This document shows, piece by piece, positions 9,886-19,636 of a DNA stretch of 64,000 nt. The notes under the pieces were generated by a model that searched no databases, was not told where the DNA came from, and saw only the letters and a program-made list of their open reading frames with translations. Position 1 is the first letter of the stretch; every line of letters starts with the position of its first letter. This DNA is from an uncultured Leptolyngbyaceae cyanobacterium (GTDB taxonomy: Bacteria > Cyanobacteriota > Cyanobacteriia > Leptolyngbyales > Leptolyngbyaceae), in the NCBI GenBank assembly GCA_938023035.1, contig CALIDI010000012.1, forward strand, positions 93,211-157,210, read 5' to 3'. The position numbers were made by a program, and so were the translations under genes.

Positions 9886-10062
9886 ATGCCTGTAACTGGT
9901 ATTCTTTTATCGCTCGTCTGCGACAAAAGATGTGATTGCAGGATTGAATACCTAAGGGGGATTGGTTCAACAATATTTTCTCTTTTACAACTCTGTCCGC
10001 TAACACTTCAATTATCCATGCTGCAATTATCTGAATATTTGAATTTCTACTCCTTTAAATAA
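9886..10062 (+). CDS. Possible small protein of 58 residues
   Basis: An ATG at 9886 is preceded seven bases upstream by AAGGAG, the best ribosome site in this intergenic stretch, and opens a 58-codon frame beginning MPVTGILLSLVCDKRCDC. It has four cysteines and no family I recognise. The sequence becomes leucine-rich and AT-rich toward its end, so the latter half may be out-of-frame remnant. It could be a decayed gene or chance. Confidence 0.22.
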   Translation: MPVTGILLSLVCDKRCDCRIEYLRGIGSTIFSLLQLCPLTLQLSMLQLSEYLNFYSFK

Positions 10063-10108
10063 ATCAAATAAATCATTTCTATCCTTTAGGGCTGAGTTGC
10101 GATGAAAA

Positions 10109-10260
10109 GCATGTCACCTTTGCAGGCCTTCATCCCCCAGCCCCTTCTCCCAAACTGGAGGAAGGGGAACTGAACCATCTCAAAGTTCCTCTCCCAATTT
10201 GGGAGAAGGATTAGAGCAATCCCGGCACACCAGAAAAGGGTGAGGGCACAAGTGACATGC
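10109..10260 (+). repeat. MITE-like repeat, copy 1 (complete)
   Basis: A 152-bp intergenic element begins GCATGTCACCTTTGC and ends GTGACATGC, giving terminal inverted repeats. The inside holds two hairpins built from CTTCTCCCAA/GGAGAAGGGGA and CCTCTCCCAATTTGGGAG-type arms. Related copies are at 21554-21698 and 28796-28947, with fragments near 23616 and 44788. No frame inside codes for a transposase. Confidence 0.8.
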
Positions 10261-10298
10261 ACCCGCCCCCTCTTCTCTCAAGATGAGCGCAGGGGTGC

Positions 10299-10370
10299 CG
10301 GTTTCAAACTCCCTTTTCTAGTGAGGTAGAGGGGTTTAGGGTGTAGCTTGCTTTCCGCAGGGTGGGTTAC
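10299..10370 (-). repeat. Second dispersed repeat, copy A
   Basis: Read on the minus strand this contains CCCACCCTGCGGAAAGCAAG followed by CTACACCCTAAA. The same string with few changes occurs on the plus strand at about 23235-23312. Both copies lie in gene-free DNA next to a member of the MITE-like family. Confidence 0.5.
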
Positions 10371-10433
10371 GAAACCAGGATGCACCTAGTTTTGCCCTAA
10401 GTGTTCTGAGTCATGCTATAACTTAGCAACCAC

Positions 10434-11411
10434 CTACACCTTTTTAAGCATAAACTTCAATCGGGGATGAAGCACGTTTCTTGGCGTGTTTTGAATATCA
10501 TAATTAAGAAATGAAAGTAACAGTTGTACTCCAATCATCACAGGTAATGCCGCCAACATCACTGTTCCACTAGTGACTGGCACCCCCGACATCAAACTCG
10601 ATCTCCATTTGTGAATACCAAAAATAACACCAAATAGAAATAGCAGCATTCCAAACAATAATTCTAGGGAAGCAATATTAAAGTCACGCAGGTAGTAGTT
10701 ATAGAAAATTCGCTTTATCAGATTTTTTAGATGTTTAATAGAAAATTCAAAAACAACCCTTGATATTTTCAAGTTGCTGATCTCATCTCCGTAAAAACTT
10801 GGCATTGGTACATCCATCACAACGGCCCTGACTGTATTGAGCCGAAATAGTAAATCTGACTCAAAAAAGAAGCGTTGGCTCACTTTTGCCAATGGCAGAA
10901 AACGGGCAACTTTTGCGTGAATAGCTGTATATCCGTTTGTTGGATCAAAAATATCCCAGTAGCCGCTAGAGAATTTACTCATGAACGATAGTCCCGCATT
11001 GCCGATGACTCGAATCAGCGGCATCTGACTGATATCTTCCAGATTGAAAAATCGATTTCCCTTGGTGTAATCCGCATTGCCTGCAAGAATCGGGTCAATC
11101 AATACAGGAATGTAGGCTGGATCCATTTGGCCGTCACCGTCAAGTTTGATGATAATTTCAGCCTCCGCAGCGATCGCTTGATAGTAGCCAGTAATGGTTG
11201 CCCCACCAACCCCCTGATTGCGTTGATGATGAATCACATGCACTCTCGGATCAGCGCAATTCTGGATCACTAGGTCACCGGTATTTTCAGGGCAGCCATC
11301 ATCAACAACATAAATCAAGTCAACGTCTTTCCCAATCGCGGCTAAAACCTGGAGGATGCTACGGGAAACTTTGTAGCAAGGAATGACAACAGCGACGCGG
11401 GGCTTAACCAT
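10434..11411 (-). CDS. Glycosyltransferase family 2, dolichyl-phosphate mannose synthase-like, with C-terminal membrane helices
   Basis: The catalytic domain begins MVKPRVAVVIPCYK and shows the GT-A features of family 2: the nucleotide-binding VVDDGCPENT and the DXD-type metal site KLDGDGQMDP. Two hydrophobic segments near the C terminus (LELLFGMLLFLFGVIFGI and TSGTVMLAALPVMIGVQLLL) should anchor it in the membrane. Such enzymes usually transfer a sugar from a nucleotide donor to polyprenyl phosphate or to a surface glycan; the substrate cannot be told. I chose the ATG at 11411 because homology-like sequence begins there; an upstream ATG at 11486 would add 25 basic residues. It diverges from a large membrane protein gene, possibly a functional partner in glycan or glycolipid assembly. 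Confidence 0.82.
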   Translation of the reverse strand: MVKPRVAVVIPCYKVSRSILQVLAAIGKDVDLIYVVDDGCPENTGDLVIQNCADPRVHVIHHQRNQGVGGATITGYYQAIAAEAEIIIKLDGDGQMDPAYIPVLIDPILAGNADYTKGNRFFNLEDISQMPLIRVIGNAGLSFMSKFSSGYWDIFDPTNGYTAIHAKVARFLPLAKVSQRFFFESDLLFRLNTVRAVVMDVPMPSFYGDEISNLKISRVVFEFSIKHLKNLIKRIFYNYYLRDFNIASLELLFGMLLFLFGVIFGIHKWRSSLMSGVPVTSGTVMLAALPVMIGVQLLLSFLNYDIQNTPRNVLHPRLKFMLKKV

Positions 11412-11537
11412 TTTCTTAGGTAGATGTCGTTTTAATGACGGCACAAACAGTCGGTGATATATCCTGTGTATTATGCCACTGACCATCTGCTCTCAGAACT
11501 GGCAGAGGCATTGTGTTACATTCCTGACAAGATTTCA

Positions 11538-13619
11538 ATGGCAAACGCTTCTTTGATTCAGTCTTGGTTAAGCCAGTTTTGGTATCGGGTCGCCCAGTTC
11601 TTTACTGGCTTCACCCTGTTTGGCGCTTTTTTTACCCTTGCCGCAAACTATTCAGTGAACTCTGGCAAAAGTTTTCTCTTTCTTGTCAATCAAATGCCTG
11701 TTGTTCTGGGAGTTACCGTTTTCTGCTGGTTTTTGTTGCAGCGGAAGGGGGGCGGCGCGGGTCTATTTAGTTGGCCAGCGGCTGAAGCAGCCGTTGCTCA
11801 GTGCGCGATCGCCCCAGAAGCAACCCAGTCGGCATCACTTAAAAAAAACAGGACTCCTTGGCTAACGTTATCCATCGCCAGTGTGATTGTTGCGATTTAC
11901 GTCTTTTCCCAACAATATCTGCTGTTTTGGCTGGCTGCCGTCTGCTTTCTCAGTGTGCACTATTTTCAACGCCTGAACCCCAAAAATGCTACAACTCAGA
12001 CGATTCAACGCTCCATTCAATTATCAGAGTTGGTCTCTGTTCTTTTACTGTGCTTACTAGCGGCAGTGGCCGTTGCGGTTATCAATAGCCCCACGGCAGA
12101 CGATGCGTTTTATCTGAGCGTGCCAGCCAGTTTGTTAGAGCAGCCACTGGCCCCAATGCTCCAGGGTGATACTATGCGTCTTAACCCAACGACCCTGCCG
12201 TTACTATTGCCCATTTATCGTTGGACTGGGATAGAAATCGTTTGGGGTGTCTTGGCGCAGCTCACTCAGCATTCACCAACCTTTGTCGCGCATATTCTTT
12301 TGCCCCCTTTCTTTGCCAGCCTATCCTTTTTGAGCTGGGCATTACTCTTAAGAGTCTTTTTAGAAAAGACTTATACCCTAGCTCTGTTTATCCTCTTTTC
12401 TACATTATTTATCTCCGGCGATTTCATTAAAAGTCAGGCTGTCTTTTTCTTTTATCTGCAAATGGGGAAAGCGATTTTAATTTGCCTCTGCGTTCCCCTC
12501 ATTTATTTCTATGCCTGGTCATTTGCCATGATGGGGCGACTGTCTAACTGGCTGCTACTGGCTGCGAGTCAAATTCTTGCCTTGGGTATGAGTTCGTCGG
12601 CCCTATTCATTGCCCCTCTCGCCTCTGGGTTAGCACTGGCTGGCTGCTGGCAACCCAATCGGCTCAGAACTTACCGACTTTTAGCGGGTTTTGCGGCTTC
12701 TTTCTACTTGATCTTTGTGGCCTTCACCCTCCGCAGTCAGGTTGATCGGGATCTAATCGAGTTATTTCCGACGGTTGATATTTCCCAAGCGATTGCACTC
12801 ATCCTGGGAGAAAACCGAGCATTATTATTTGTTCAACTACTCGCACTTCTAGTCGCCTGGTTATTTGTACCAACGATTTGGCCGCAACAGCAGTTGTTGA
12901 GCATAACCCTCGGTTTTTTACTCATTCCCATCAATCCCTTTTTAGTTAGCTGGATTGCGAGTCATATCACTGGGGGAGTGACCTATTGGCGAATTTTTTG
13001 GGCTGTGCCGACTTCTATCTTGGTAGCGATTTTACTATCTGAAATCGTCGACCGCGCGATCCCTTGCATTCATGCTAAGACCCAGAGGATTTGGCAATTC
13101 TTTCTGGTAATGCTGCTATTACTCACGCTAAGACCACAGGCGATTTGGCATCAACCTGAGCTGGAGTTTACAATTCGCCCCCTCCAGTATCGTGTTCCTG
13201 CTGTCGAATATGCGGCGGCTGAAATCCTCAATCAGTTGGCTCCCCCCCAAACAACGGTGCTAGCGCCGGAGGCGATCGCAACCTGGATACCGACAATGCT
13301 AGGGCAGAGCTACACGGCTTACACTCGCTACCTTTACATGATCTGGTTTAAAAAAGACCTGACAGACGCTGAGTTTGCAGTTCGAGCCAACCTGTTACAC
13401 TACGTCTCAGGCATAGACCGCGCTGACAACGCTAATCAGGTTTTTGCCGATGCGTTGAACCAGCTTTGCATTAGTGCAGTGGCCTTTCCGCAACAAATTT
13501 CCTGGAAGGCCGAGATCGAAGCCACTCTGCAAAATGCACAATTTACACGATTTGTCCATTCGCATAGGGCTGTTGACCATCGTTATGCGATTTGGGTGAG
13601 ATCGCCCCCTCCATGCTAG
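11538..13619 (+). CDS. Large polytopic membrane protein, GT-C-like, function unknown
   Basis: From the ATG at 11538 the product is 693 residues with roughly a dozen hydrophobic segments spread along most of its length and a soluble C-terminal part of about 140 residues. An upstream ATG at 11454 is in frame, but its 28 extra codons look like leader sequence and would overlap the divergent gene's 5' region. After the first helices comes a loop with SPTADDAFYLSVPASLL, whose paired acids resemble the first-loop acidic motif of GT-C membrane glycosyltransferases. I do not recognise a named family. Pairing with the divergent family 2 glycosyltransferase, which would make lipid-linked sugar, makes a sugar-transfer role plausible, but this is inference. 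Confidence 0.6.
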   Translation: MANASLIQSWLSQFWYRVAQFFTGFTLFGAFFTLAANYSVNSGKSFLFLVNQMPVVLGVTVFCWFLLQRKGGGAGLFSWPAAEAAVAQCAIAPEATQSASLKKNRTPWLTLSIASVIVAIYVFSQQYLLFWLAAVCFLSVHYFQRLNPKNATTQTIQRSIQLSELVSVLLLCLLAAVAVAVINSPTADDAFYLSVPASLLEQPLAPMLQGDTMRLNPTTLPLLLPIYRWTGIEIVWGVLAQLTQHSPTFVAHILLPPFFASLSFLSWALLLRVFLEKTYTLALFILFSTLFISGDFIKSQAVFFFYLQMGKAILICLCVPLIYFYAWSFAMMGRLSNWLLLAASQILALGMSSSALFIAPLASGLALAGCWQPNRLRTYRLLAGFAASFYLIFVAFTLRSQVDRDLIELFPTVDISQAIALILGENRALLFVQLLALLVAWLFVPTIWPQQQLLSITLGFLLIPINPFLVSWIASHITGGVTYWRIFWAVPTSILVAILLSEIVDRAIPCIHAKTQRIWQFFLVMLLLLTLRPQAIWHQPELEFTIRPLQYRVPAVEYAAAEILNQLAPPQTTVLAPEAIATWIPTMLGQSYTAYTRYLYMIWFKKDLTDAEFAVRANLLHYVSGIDRADNANQVFADALNQLCISAVAFPQQISWKAEIEATLQNAQFTRFVHSHRAVDHRYAIWVRSPPPC

Positions 13620-13924
13620 GGTTGCAGATAAGAAGTTTTCTACCCCGGAAGCGTAGGGCAACACCCTTAGAGGGGGCACTTCCAACGATGACTCCGAACT
13701 TGCCGTTGGCTGCACCGAGGGAATAAGCTGGGCGATCGCAGGCCGGTCTCGCTATCCGTCAGTTGCTGAATCCATTACGGGAGTGAGGGGACACAGGTGC
13801 AGAATTCCTGCACTCTGTCCTAAATCAGTTGGTTGTAGCGATAGAACTCTAAAATCTTTTGGGTAGTTGCTTGCCATAGCTCAGGTTGATTTGCTACGCT
13901 TGTTAAGCGTTAGAAAGTAACCCC
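13620..13924. other. Intergenic region with a diffuse repeat, upstream of tRNA-Phe
   Basis: No gene is visible. The stretch at about 13733-13860 resembles 42490-42620 (shared CCTGCACTCTG or TCTGCACTCTGG and GCGATAG strings at similar spacing). It probably also contains the tRNA promoter just before 13925. Confidence 0.45.
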
Positions 13925-13997
<73 letters not shown>

Positions 13998-14213
13998 TAT
14001 TTCTTATGCTGATCAATCTAAATCCTAAAGCTTTTGCGGCTAGTGTTCTTAGTCGTATGTCATCAAGGGTTTTAGGGGAATGGTTTGATTTGTGATGAGT
14101 CAGTCGGTGCCAAAATGCTGACGATCCTGACTTTTGTTTTAGCTTACCAGCTTTAACCCCAGAGCGCCCGATCTTGCCACAATCGCTTGCTCTGCTCTCA
14201 ATCTGTGGCTGTC

Positions 14214-14834
14214 CTACCGTTTTGACTCTTCGAGTTTTGACTCTTCTAAACGAAGGGATGGCTTGGAAAACGAGTGCGATTTTTCTGTCAACGTGGGCTG
14301 CATTCGTGGTGTTTGACTCAGCCATACCAGCGTCGCAACCAGGACGGTTGCGGTCGTCACCAGTGCCCCAGTCAGCAACCTCACCTGAGCACGTAGCCGT
14401 TGAATTTCGACAATCGCGGGCTGACTGGCAAGTGGCTCGATCGCCCCCTCTGTCGAAACAATTGTCGCCTCGACCGTTTCAGCAGGGGAAGGTGGCTCAG
14501 ACTCAAACCGAACTTTAGAATGCAGCCAACCAGTCAACAACTGGGGGCAATTTTTGATAAACCAGGCCCAGCCAATCGTCTTAAAGACCGGTTTTGAGTA
14601 ACGGGCGATCGCCTTAGCGGGCCGATTCAGCAGGCGGCAGGGCACCTTTTGGTTAATCAGATTGAGGGATCCCACATCATAGAGATCGCCCAAAATCTGT
14701 TTAACGGTGACCTTTTCCCTCTCAAACAAAGAGTATAAGACCAACTGCACATTGGCCATGAGCTGCTCTTCCCGTGCAACCTCTTCCGGGCTTTTCGTGA
14801 TGGCAGCAGAGTCAGAAGGTAAGGCTTTTGTCAC
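14214..14834 (-). CDS. Conserved cyanobacterial protein with one C-terminal membrane helix
   Basis: The 206-residue product has a soluble N-terminal part of about 110 residues (REEQLMANVQLVLYSLFEREKVTVKQILGDLYDVGSLNLINQKV), a low-complexity linker rich in Glu, Pro and Ala, and a single hydrophobic helix near residues 150-172 (LLTGALVTTATVLVATLVWL) preceded by a short coiled segment. The tail ends in a direct repeat, RLEESKLEESKR. I do not recognise a function. It is followed on the same strand by no close gene and lies about 95 bases downstream of the tyrS stop, so it could share the tyrS transcript only if the hairpin between them is leaky. Confidence 0.6.
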   Translation of the reverse strand: MTKALPSDSAAITKSPEEVAREEQLMANVQLVLYSLFEREKVTVKQILGDLYDVGSLNLINQKVPCRLLNRPAKAIARYSKPVFKTIGWAWFIKNCPQLLTGWLHSKVRFESEPPSPAETVEATIVSTEGAIEPLASQPAIVEIQRLRAQVRLLTGALVTTATVLVATLVWLSQTPRMQPTLTEKSHSFSKPSLRLEESKLEESKR

Positions 14835-14888
14835 AGTTTGTTCTGAAAAACGAGGCTCATGTCTATGTTACTGATCACTCACTGATAA

Positions 14889-14906
14889 GCCCCTCATCCA
14901 GAGGGG
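14889..14906 (-). terminator. Short GC-rich hairpin after tyrS
   Basis: CCCCTC and GAGGGG flank a five-base loop about 25 bases past the tyrS stop. There is no run of T on the minus strand, so it may be a weak terminator or an mRNA-stabilising 3' hairpin. Confidence 0.4.
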
Positions 14907-14929
14907 ATAAATCGTAATCAAGCGGCCAA

Positions 14930-16165
14930 TTACGCCAGCAATCGAACGAACTTATTTTTTCCCATCTGGAGTATTTTGCCATCTAACGTCTCTGGCGTTT
15001 CAAAGGTCAGGTCAACCTGATCCACTTTTTCGCCCTCTAGTCTAATCGCCCCCCCTTGAATCTGGCGACGGGCATCAGAGCTAGACTTGCACAACCCGCT
15101 GGCACTGACCAAGTAAAACAGCTTCACCGGAAATTGAATGGCTTTGAGTGAAAATTCCGGAACGGCATCGGCCTGCCCTGCCTGTCCTTTCACCAGTACT
15201 TCTGCATCTTGCTGGGCCTGCCTAGCCGCCGCCTCGCCATGATACTGAGAAACCACTGTGAGCGCGAGCAACTTTTGGCGATCGCGGGGATTGGGCGGCA
15301 ACTCAGCCAGGTTAAAATCAGTCAGCAACTCAAAGTACTGCGGTAATAGCGGATCGGGGGTTTTCTCCAGTTTGGAATACATCGTCAATGGGGGTTCTAG
15401 TAGCCCCACGTAGTTACCTAAAGACTTCGACATTTTCTGCACCCCATCCGTCCCCAGCAGGATCGGCACCAACAAACCAAACTGGGGCGATAGGCCAAAA
15501 TGCCGCTGGAGGTCGCGCCCCACGGCAATATTAAACTTTTGATCGGTACCACCGATTTCGACATCGGCTTCAACCGCCACGGAGTCATACCCCTGCATCA
15601 ACGGGTAAAGAAACTCATGGAGATAAATGGGGCTGTTTTTTTCATAGCGCTCGGCGAAGCCTTCCTTGGCCAGCATTTGCTGGGTCGTCATCGTCGAGAG
15701 CAAATCGAGAATCTTACTCAAATCCAACTGAGACAGCCACTCTGAGTTATATCGAATCTCTAACCGACCGGGAGTCTCAAAATCGAGAATCGGGCGTACT
15801 TGATTTAAGTAGGTTTTAACGTTTTCTGCCACCTCCTCATCGGTAAGCTGCTTACGCACATCCGACTTCCCTGTCGGATCACCAATCCGAGCCGTAAAAT
15901 CACCAAAAATCAACACCGCCACATGTCCAGCATCTTGAAAGGCCCGCAACTTCCGCATGGGAATGCTGTGCCCCAGATGAATCTCTGACCCAGTTGGGTC
16001 AATCCCTAGCTTGATCCGCAGAGGGCGAGAACTGCTTAACAAGCGTTGCTCTAAATTCTCCTCTGGTTGCTCAGAATCTGGCTGATCCGGAAAAATTTCA
16101 CTGATTCCCCGGCGAAGCCCGGAAGAAAGAGAGTAAATACTTGCGCAGGTTGCCTCAGAAGTCAT
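14930..16165 (-). CDS. tyrS: Tyrosyl-tRNA synthetase
   Basis: This class I enzyme charges tRNA-Tyr in the cytoplasm. The 411-residue protein has the HIGH-type motif HLGH in [16 protein letters not shown], the KMSKS motif in [13 protein letters not shown], and the tyrosine-binding loop [17 protein letters not shown]-terminal S4-like RNA-binding domain (about 345-411; [19 protein letters not shown]) follows. The form with KMSKS rather than KFGKS is the TyrZ-like type. The first 25-30 residues before the Rossmann fold are variable. It is a single housekeeping gene on the minus strand and runs divergently from the penicillin-binding protein gene. Confidence 0.96.
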   Translation of the reverse strand: MTSEATCASIYSLSSGLRRGISEIFPDQPDSEQPEENLEQRLLSSSRPLRIKLGIDPTGSEIHLGHSIPMRKLRAFQDAGHVAVLIFGDFTARIGDPTGKSDVRKQLTDEEVAENVKTYLNQVRPILDFETPGRLEIRYNSEWLSQLDLSKILDLLSTMTTQQMLAKEGFAERYEKNSPIYLHEFLYPLMQGYDSVAVEADVEIGGTDQKFNIAVGRDLQRHFGLSPQFGLLVPILLGTDGVQKMSKSLGNYVGLLEPPLTMYSKLEKTPDPLLPQYFELLTDFNLAELPPNPRDRQKLLALTVVSQYHGEAAARQAQQDAEVLVKGQAGQADAVPEFSLKAIQFPVKLFYLVSASGLCKSSSDARRQIQGGAIRLEGEKVDQVDLTFETPETLDGKILQMGKNKFVRLLA

Positions 16166-16441
16166 CGTTTCTTAGTAAAACCGAAATGATAAGGGTGGGT
16201 TAAGCTTGCAACTTTGCCATTCGCTAGTAGAATGACTCACTACTATAATTGCAGAGTTCAATCTCAAAGACGCTCAGCCGGAAATTTGGCGAACCAAGAG
16301 GGCGATCGCATGCACTCGCATCACCCATCCTACCTTGCCCCAGAGGTCTTGCCTCTCCCCCTCTGTTGAGCAATGCTAGAAATAGCCCTCTCGCCGGATT
16401 TACTGTTACAGTACTGATTCAGCATAGGAAAGCACCGCACT

Positions 16442-18367
16442 GTGGCACCGAACACCCTCTCCCAGAGCAACCAAAAGAGAAATCAACCCGCTGCTTCTGC
16501 AAGCGCTGTCTCCTTTATTACTGGCGTTAGTAAAGTAGCCACTGGCACTTTACTGGGAATAACAATGCTGACCAGTTCAATGGTAGCCGGTGGTCTAGTA
16601 GGCTTGGCCATAAGCTTTCGCAACTTGCCCGATGTTCGCATTCTGCGTAACTATGCCCCCAGTGAGACAACCTATATCTACGATGTCAAGGGTAAGCTGC
16701 TAGCCAGTCTTCATGGAGAAGCAAACCGGGAGGTTATCCCTCTGGATAAAATCTCTCCCGAGCTAAAGCGGGCGGTTCTCGCGATTGAAGATAGCAGTTT
16801 TTATTCCCATCGGGGGGTGAGTCCTGTTGGAATATCGCGCGCCTTCTTAGCCAATTATCAGTCAGGGGCGACGGTTGAAGGTGGCTCAACCATTACCATG
16901 CAGTTGATTAAAAATCTGTTCTTGACTCCTCGACGCGCTTTTAGCCGCAAGGTGGCTGAATCTATTTTGGCGCTGCGCTTGGAGCAAGTCTTTTCTAAAG
17001 ACCAAATTCTGGAGTTATACCTTAACCAAGTTTATTGGGGACACAACAACTACGGGGCTGAAACAGCAGCTCAGAGCTATTTTGGCAAGTCATCTAGTGA
17101 CCTGAATCTGGCAGAATCAGCGATGATGGCGGGTTTGATTCAATCACCTGAGATTCTAAGCCCCTTCGTTAGCCCCCAAAAGGCAAAGGATCGACAACGG
17201 TTAGTGCTCCGTCGCCTGCGCGAGTTGAATTGGATTACCCCAGAAGAAGAGGCCAATGCGGTCAAGACTCCCATTAAGCTTGGCAAGATTACATCCTTTC
17301 GACAAAGTACGCTGCCCTATGTCACCGATGCGGCGATTCAAGAACTGACGAAGCGGTTCGGGCGTGATGCCCTTTTAAAGGGGGGAATGAGGGTTCAAAC
17401 CACCCTTGACACTAATATGCAAAAAATGGCTGAGGAAACGGTGAAGCGCGGACACCGTAATTTACTGGCTCAGGGTGTTTATGCCGATCAGATGGCTCTA
17501 GTCGCCGTGGATCCTCGAACTCACTACGTCAAGGCGATTGTTGGCGGCGTTGACTACACCAAGAGTCAATACAATCGGGCAGTACAAGCGTTGCGTCAGC
17601 CCGGCTCGGCCTTTAAGCCATTTGTGTATTACGCGGCTTTGGCCTCCGGTAAATATACGGTGGATTCTGCCGTGCAGGATACCCCAGTGAGCTATCCTGA
17701 CGGCTACGAGTACTATTCACCGCGTAACTATGATGGCAGCTTTATGGGGTCTATTTCCCTACGGCGTGCCTTAGAGGTTTCTCGCAATGTGCCAGCCGTG
17801 CGGCTAGGTCAAGAAATTGGGCTAAATAAGGTGATCGATATCTGCCGTACTTTAGGAATTACTAGCCCAATCGAACCCGTTATTTCTTTGCCTTTAGGGT
17901 CGGTAGACTTAACCCCGATGGAAATGGCAGGTGCTTTTGCCACCTTTGCCAGTGGTGGCTGGCATTCAGAAACAACGCTGATTGTGCAAATCACTGATAG
18001 CAGTGGCAATGTCCTGCTTGACAACACCCCTAAACCCCAATTGGTTTTAGACCCCTGGGCAGTGGCTTCTCTCAATCAAGCGATGCAGGGGGTCATTACC
18101 AGCGGAACCGGCACTGCTGCCCGGTTAGATCGTCCAGCGGCAGGAAAAACGGGGACGACTTCCTCTGAGCGGGATATTTGGTTTGTTGGCTATGTTCCGC
18201 AATTAGCCACAGCGGTCTGGGTGGGGAACGACAACTATGCGCCTATTGGTAAAGGGGCAACTGGGGGAACTTTTGTGGCCCCGATCTGGCGAGATTTTAT
18301 GATGCAGGCGTTGAAGGATGTACCGGTTGAAAATTTTCGATCGCCCGCTGAGTTTACCCGCCCCTAG
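16442..18367 (+). CDS. Class A penicillin-binding protein, bifunctional transglycosylase/transpeptidase
   Basis: This enzyme polymerises lipid II into glycan strands and cross-links the peptides on the periplasmic side of the inner membrane. Of 641 residues, about 27-58 form the membrane anchor. The GT51 domain (about 65-245) has the catalytic Glu116 in AIEDSSFYSHRG. The transpeptidase domain has the S389-A-F-K392 nucleophile motif, S447-R-N449 and K569-T-G-T-T. All essential motifs are present. The frame opens with GTG at 16442; a later ATG at 16565 would cut into the membrane helix, so the GTG or a nearby start is preferred. It lacks the long C-terminal extensions of some PBP1 proteins. Confidence 0.93.
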   Translation: MAPNTLSQSNQKRNQPAASASAVSFITGVSKVATGTLLGITMLTSSMVAGGLVGLAISFRNLPDVRILRNYAPSETTYIYDVKGKLLASLHGEANREVIPLDKISPELKRAVLAIEDSSFYSHRGVSPVGISRAFLANYQSGATVEGGSTITMQLIKNLFLTPRRAFSRKVAESILALRLEQVFSKDQILELYLNQVYWGHNNYGAETAAQSYFGKSSSDLNLAESAMMAGLIQSPEILSPFVSPQKAKDRQRLVLRRLRELNWITPEEEANAVKTPIKLGKITSFRQSTLPYVTDAAIQELTKRFGRDALLKGGMRVQTTLDTNMQKMAEETVKRGHRNLLAQGVYADQMALVAVDPRTHYVKAIVGGVDYTKSQYNRAVQALRQPGSAFKPFVYYAALASGKYTVDSAVQDTPVSYPDGYEYYSPRNYDGSFMGSISLRRALEVSRNVPAVRLGQEIGLNKVIDICRTLGITSPIEPVISLPLGSVDLTPMEMAGAFATFASGGWHSETTLIVQITDSSGNVLLDNTPKPQLVLDPWAVASLNQAMQGVITSGTGTAARLDRPAAGKTGTTSSERDIWFVGYVPQLATAVWVGNDNYAPIGKGATGGTFVAPIWRDFMMQALKDVPVENFRSPAEFTRP

Positions 18368-18658
18368 TGGCCTCGATTCATTTATTCGGAGTCTGGCAGG
18401 GATAGCCAGATACTGGCTTAAATTGAAGCGTTAAGTCTCCTGCCCGAAACACATTCGGTTCTTTTGGCCTAAGGGTGACCCGCAAACGTTCTCACAGCGG
18501 GAAACTCCGATGGCTTCGGGGGCGGCGTTGCTGGATAACGATACGACTTTAATATTTAGTATGACTTTGCAAAATCCTGAACGAGTGTTTAGGTCTTTTA
18601 ACTATCGATTGATCACTTGAATCCATCTGCCGCGCATTTTGAACTCCCCGTAGCGACG

Positions 18659-19636
18659 CTAGCGCTTTAGCAGTTGTTTGAGCGATCGCTTCAAAGCGGG
18701 GGGGAGCGACTGTTTCAACCGGGCAACCAGTGGTGCAGCAGCAGGCCGCCGCCTCACCAAAGAGGGTTCTACATCAACATCAGAATGACTCACACTGGCA
18801 GCGCTGACAACAGGTGCCTCTAGTTGCAAGCAGGGCAGACTGGCAAACTGAGCTTGCTGGCGGGTTGCTGCATCTTGGCTCCCATCCAGGGCCTCTAAGC
18901 TGACATAAAACTCACAACCCGTCGTGTCAAACAAATGGGCCACTCGATAATCCAGTAAGCCCAGATGAATCAAAGCCCTGAGCAAATCGATAAACGATGC
19001 CGGGGTAAACACCCAACAATGTACATCACGGTAGGAGTCTTGCTGATAAGCTGTACAAGCGATCTGCCAGGCTTCCTCCAGCGTATGGACTGGCACAAGC
19101 TCAGCTTCGTTTGGCAAACCCTCCCAAGCGATCGCTCCCCGCCATGTCACTGCCGAGGCCAGATGGTCAAAAATTTGCCGGGGCGAGGGCTTCCGCGCCT
19201 TCCTGAGAAAAGCATCCACCACATCAGCAGGGCGACTCACTGGGCGTTGGTAATCAAAACAGGAGCGCTTATCAGGAATTGCCAGAGACAAAATTCCCCC
19301 CGGCTTAAGAATCTGATGAATCTCTTGCAGCCAGCCAATCAGGTCTGGCACATGTTCAATCACATGGGAGGCAATCACATAATCAAAGGGGGCCTCTGCC
19401 GCTGTCAGTTGATCTAACCGTTGCTCACCCCACACATAATCAACCTCAACAATCGCAGCAACATTCACATTAGGGTCATTGGCGTATTTGACTCGTAGCG
19501 CCTCCGTAGAAGCATGATCGACATAACGCACTGGGCCCATGGCACGAGTCACGATCGGAGAGAAAAGCGGGCCAATTTCTAGCCCTACCTGCTGACTGGG
19601 GTTAATGCTAGCCAGTATCTTTTGGTTACGATTCAT
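18659..19636 (-). CDS. Class I SAM-dependent methyltransferase
   Basis: The 325-residue protein has a Rossmann-type methyltransferase core: motif I near VGLEIGPLFSP, and the FDYVIASHVIEHVPD and LKPGGILSLAIPDKRSCF segments around residues 83-122. These resemble the methyltransferases found in glycan and cell-surface clusters. A lower-complexity C-terminal tail (about 255-325) ends in repeated LKQSLPP/LKRSLKQLLKR helices, a possible membrane or lipid contact. Its ATG abuts the stop codon of the PmbA-like gene (TAGATG), so the two are translated from one message. The substrate is unknown. Confidence 0.8.
   Translation of the reverse strand: MNRNQKILASINPSQQVGLEIGPLFSPIVTRAMGPVRYVDHASTEALRVKYANDPNVNVAAIVEVDYVWGEQRLDQLTAAEAPFDYVIASHVIEHVPDLIGWLQEIHQILKPGGILSLAIPDKRSCFDYQRPVSRPADVVDAFLRKARKPSPRQIFDHLASAVTWRGAIAWEGLPNEAELVPVHTLEEAWQIACTAYQQDSYRDVHCWVFTPASFIDLLRALIHLGLLDYRVAHLFDTTGCEFYVSLEALDGSQDAATRQQAQFASLPCLQLEAPVVSAASVSHSDVDVEPSLVRRRPAAAPLVARLKQSLPPALKRSLKQLLKR

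Larger units (their letters stand above)
9316..10433. other. Intergenic region upstream of rfpB with two repeat families
   Basis: About 1.1 kb lies between the divergent start of rfpB and the stop of the glycosyltransferase gene. It must contain the rfpBAC promoter on the minus strand. It also holds one possible small reading frame (9886-10062), a complete MITE-like repeat (10109-10260) and one copy of a second repeat (about 10299-10370). I see no conserved protein in the rest. Confidence 0.6.

Noticed and set aside
11454..11537. N-terminal extension of the large membrane protein
   Set aside because: The 28 codons have no membrane or conserved character and would leave almost no promoter for the divergent gene.
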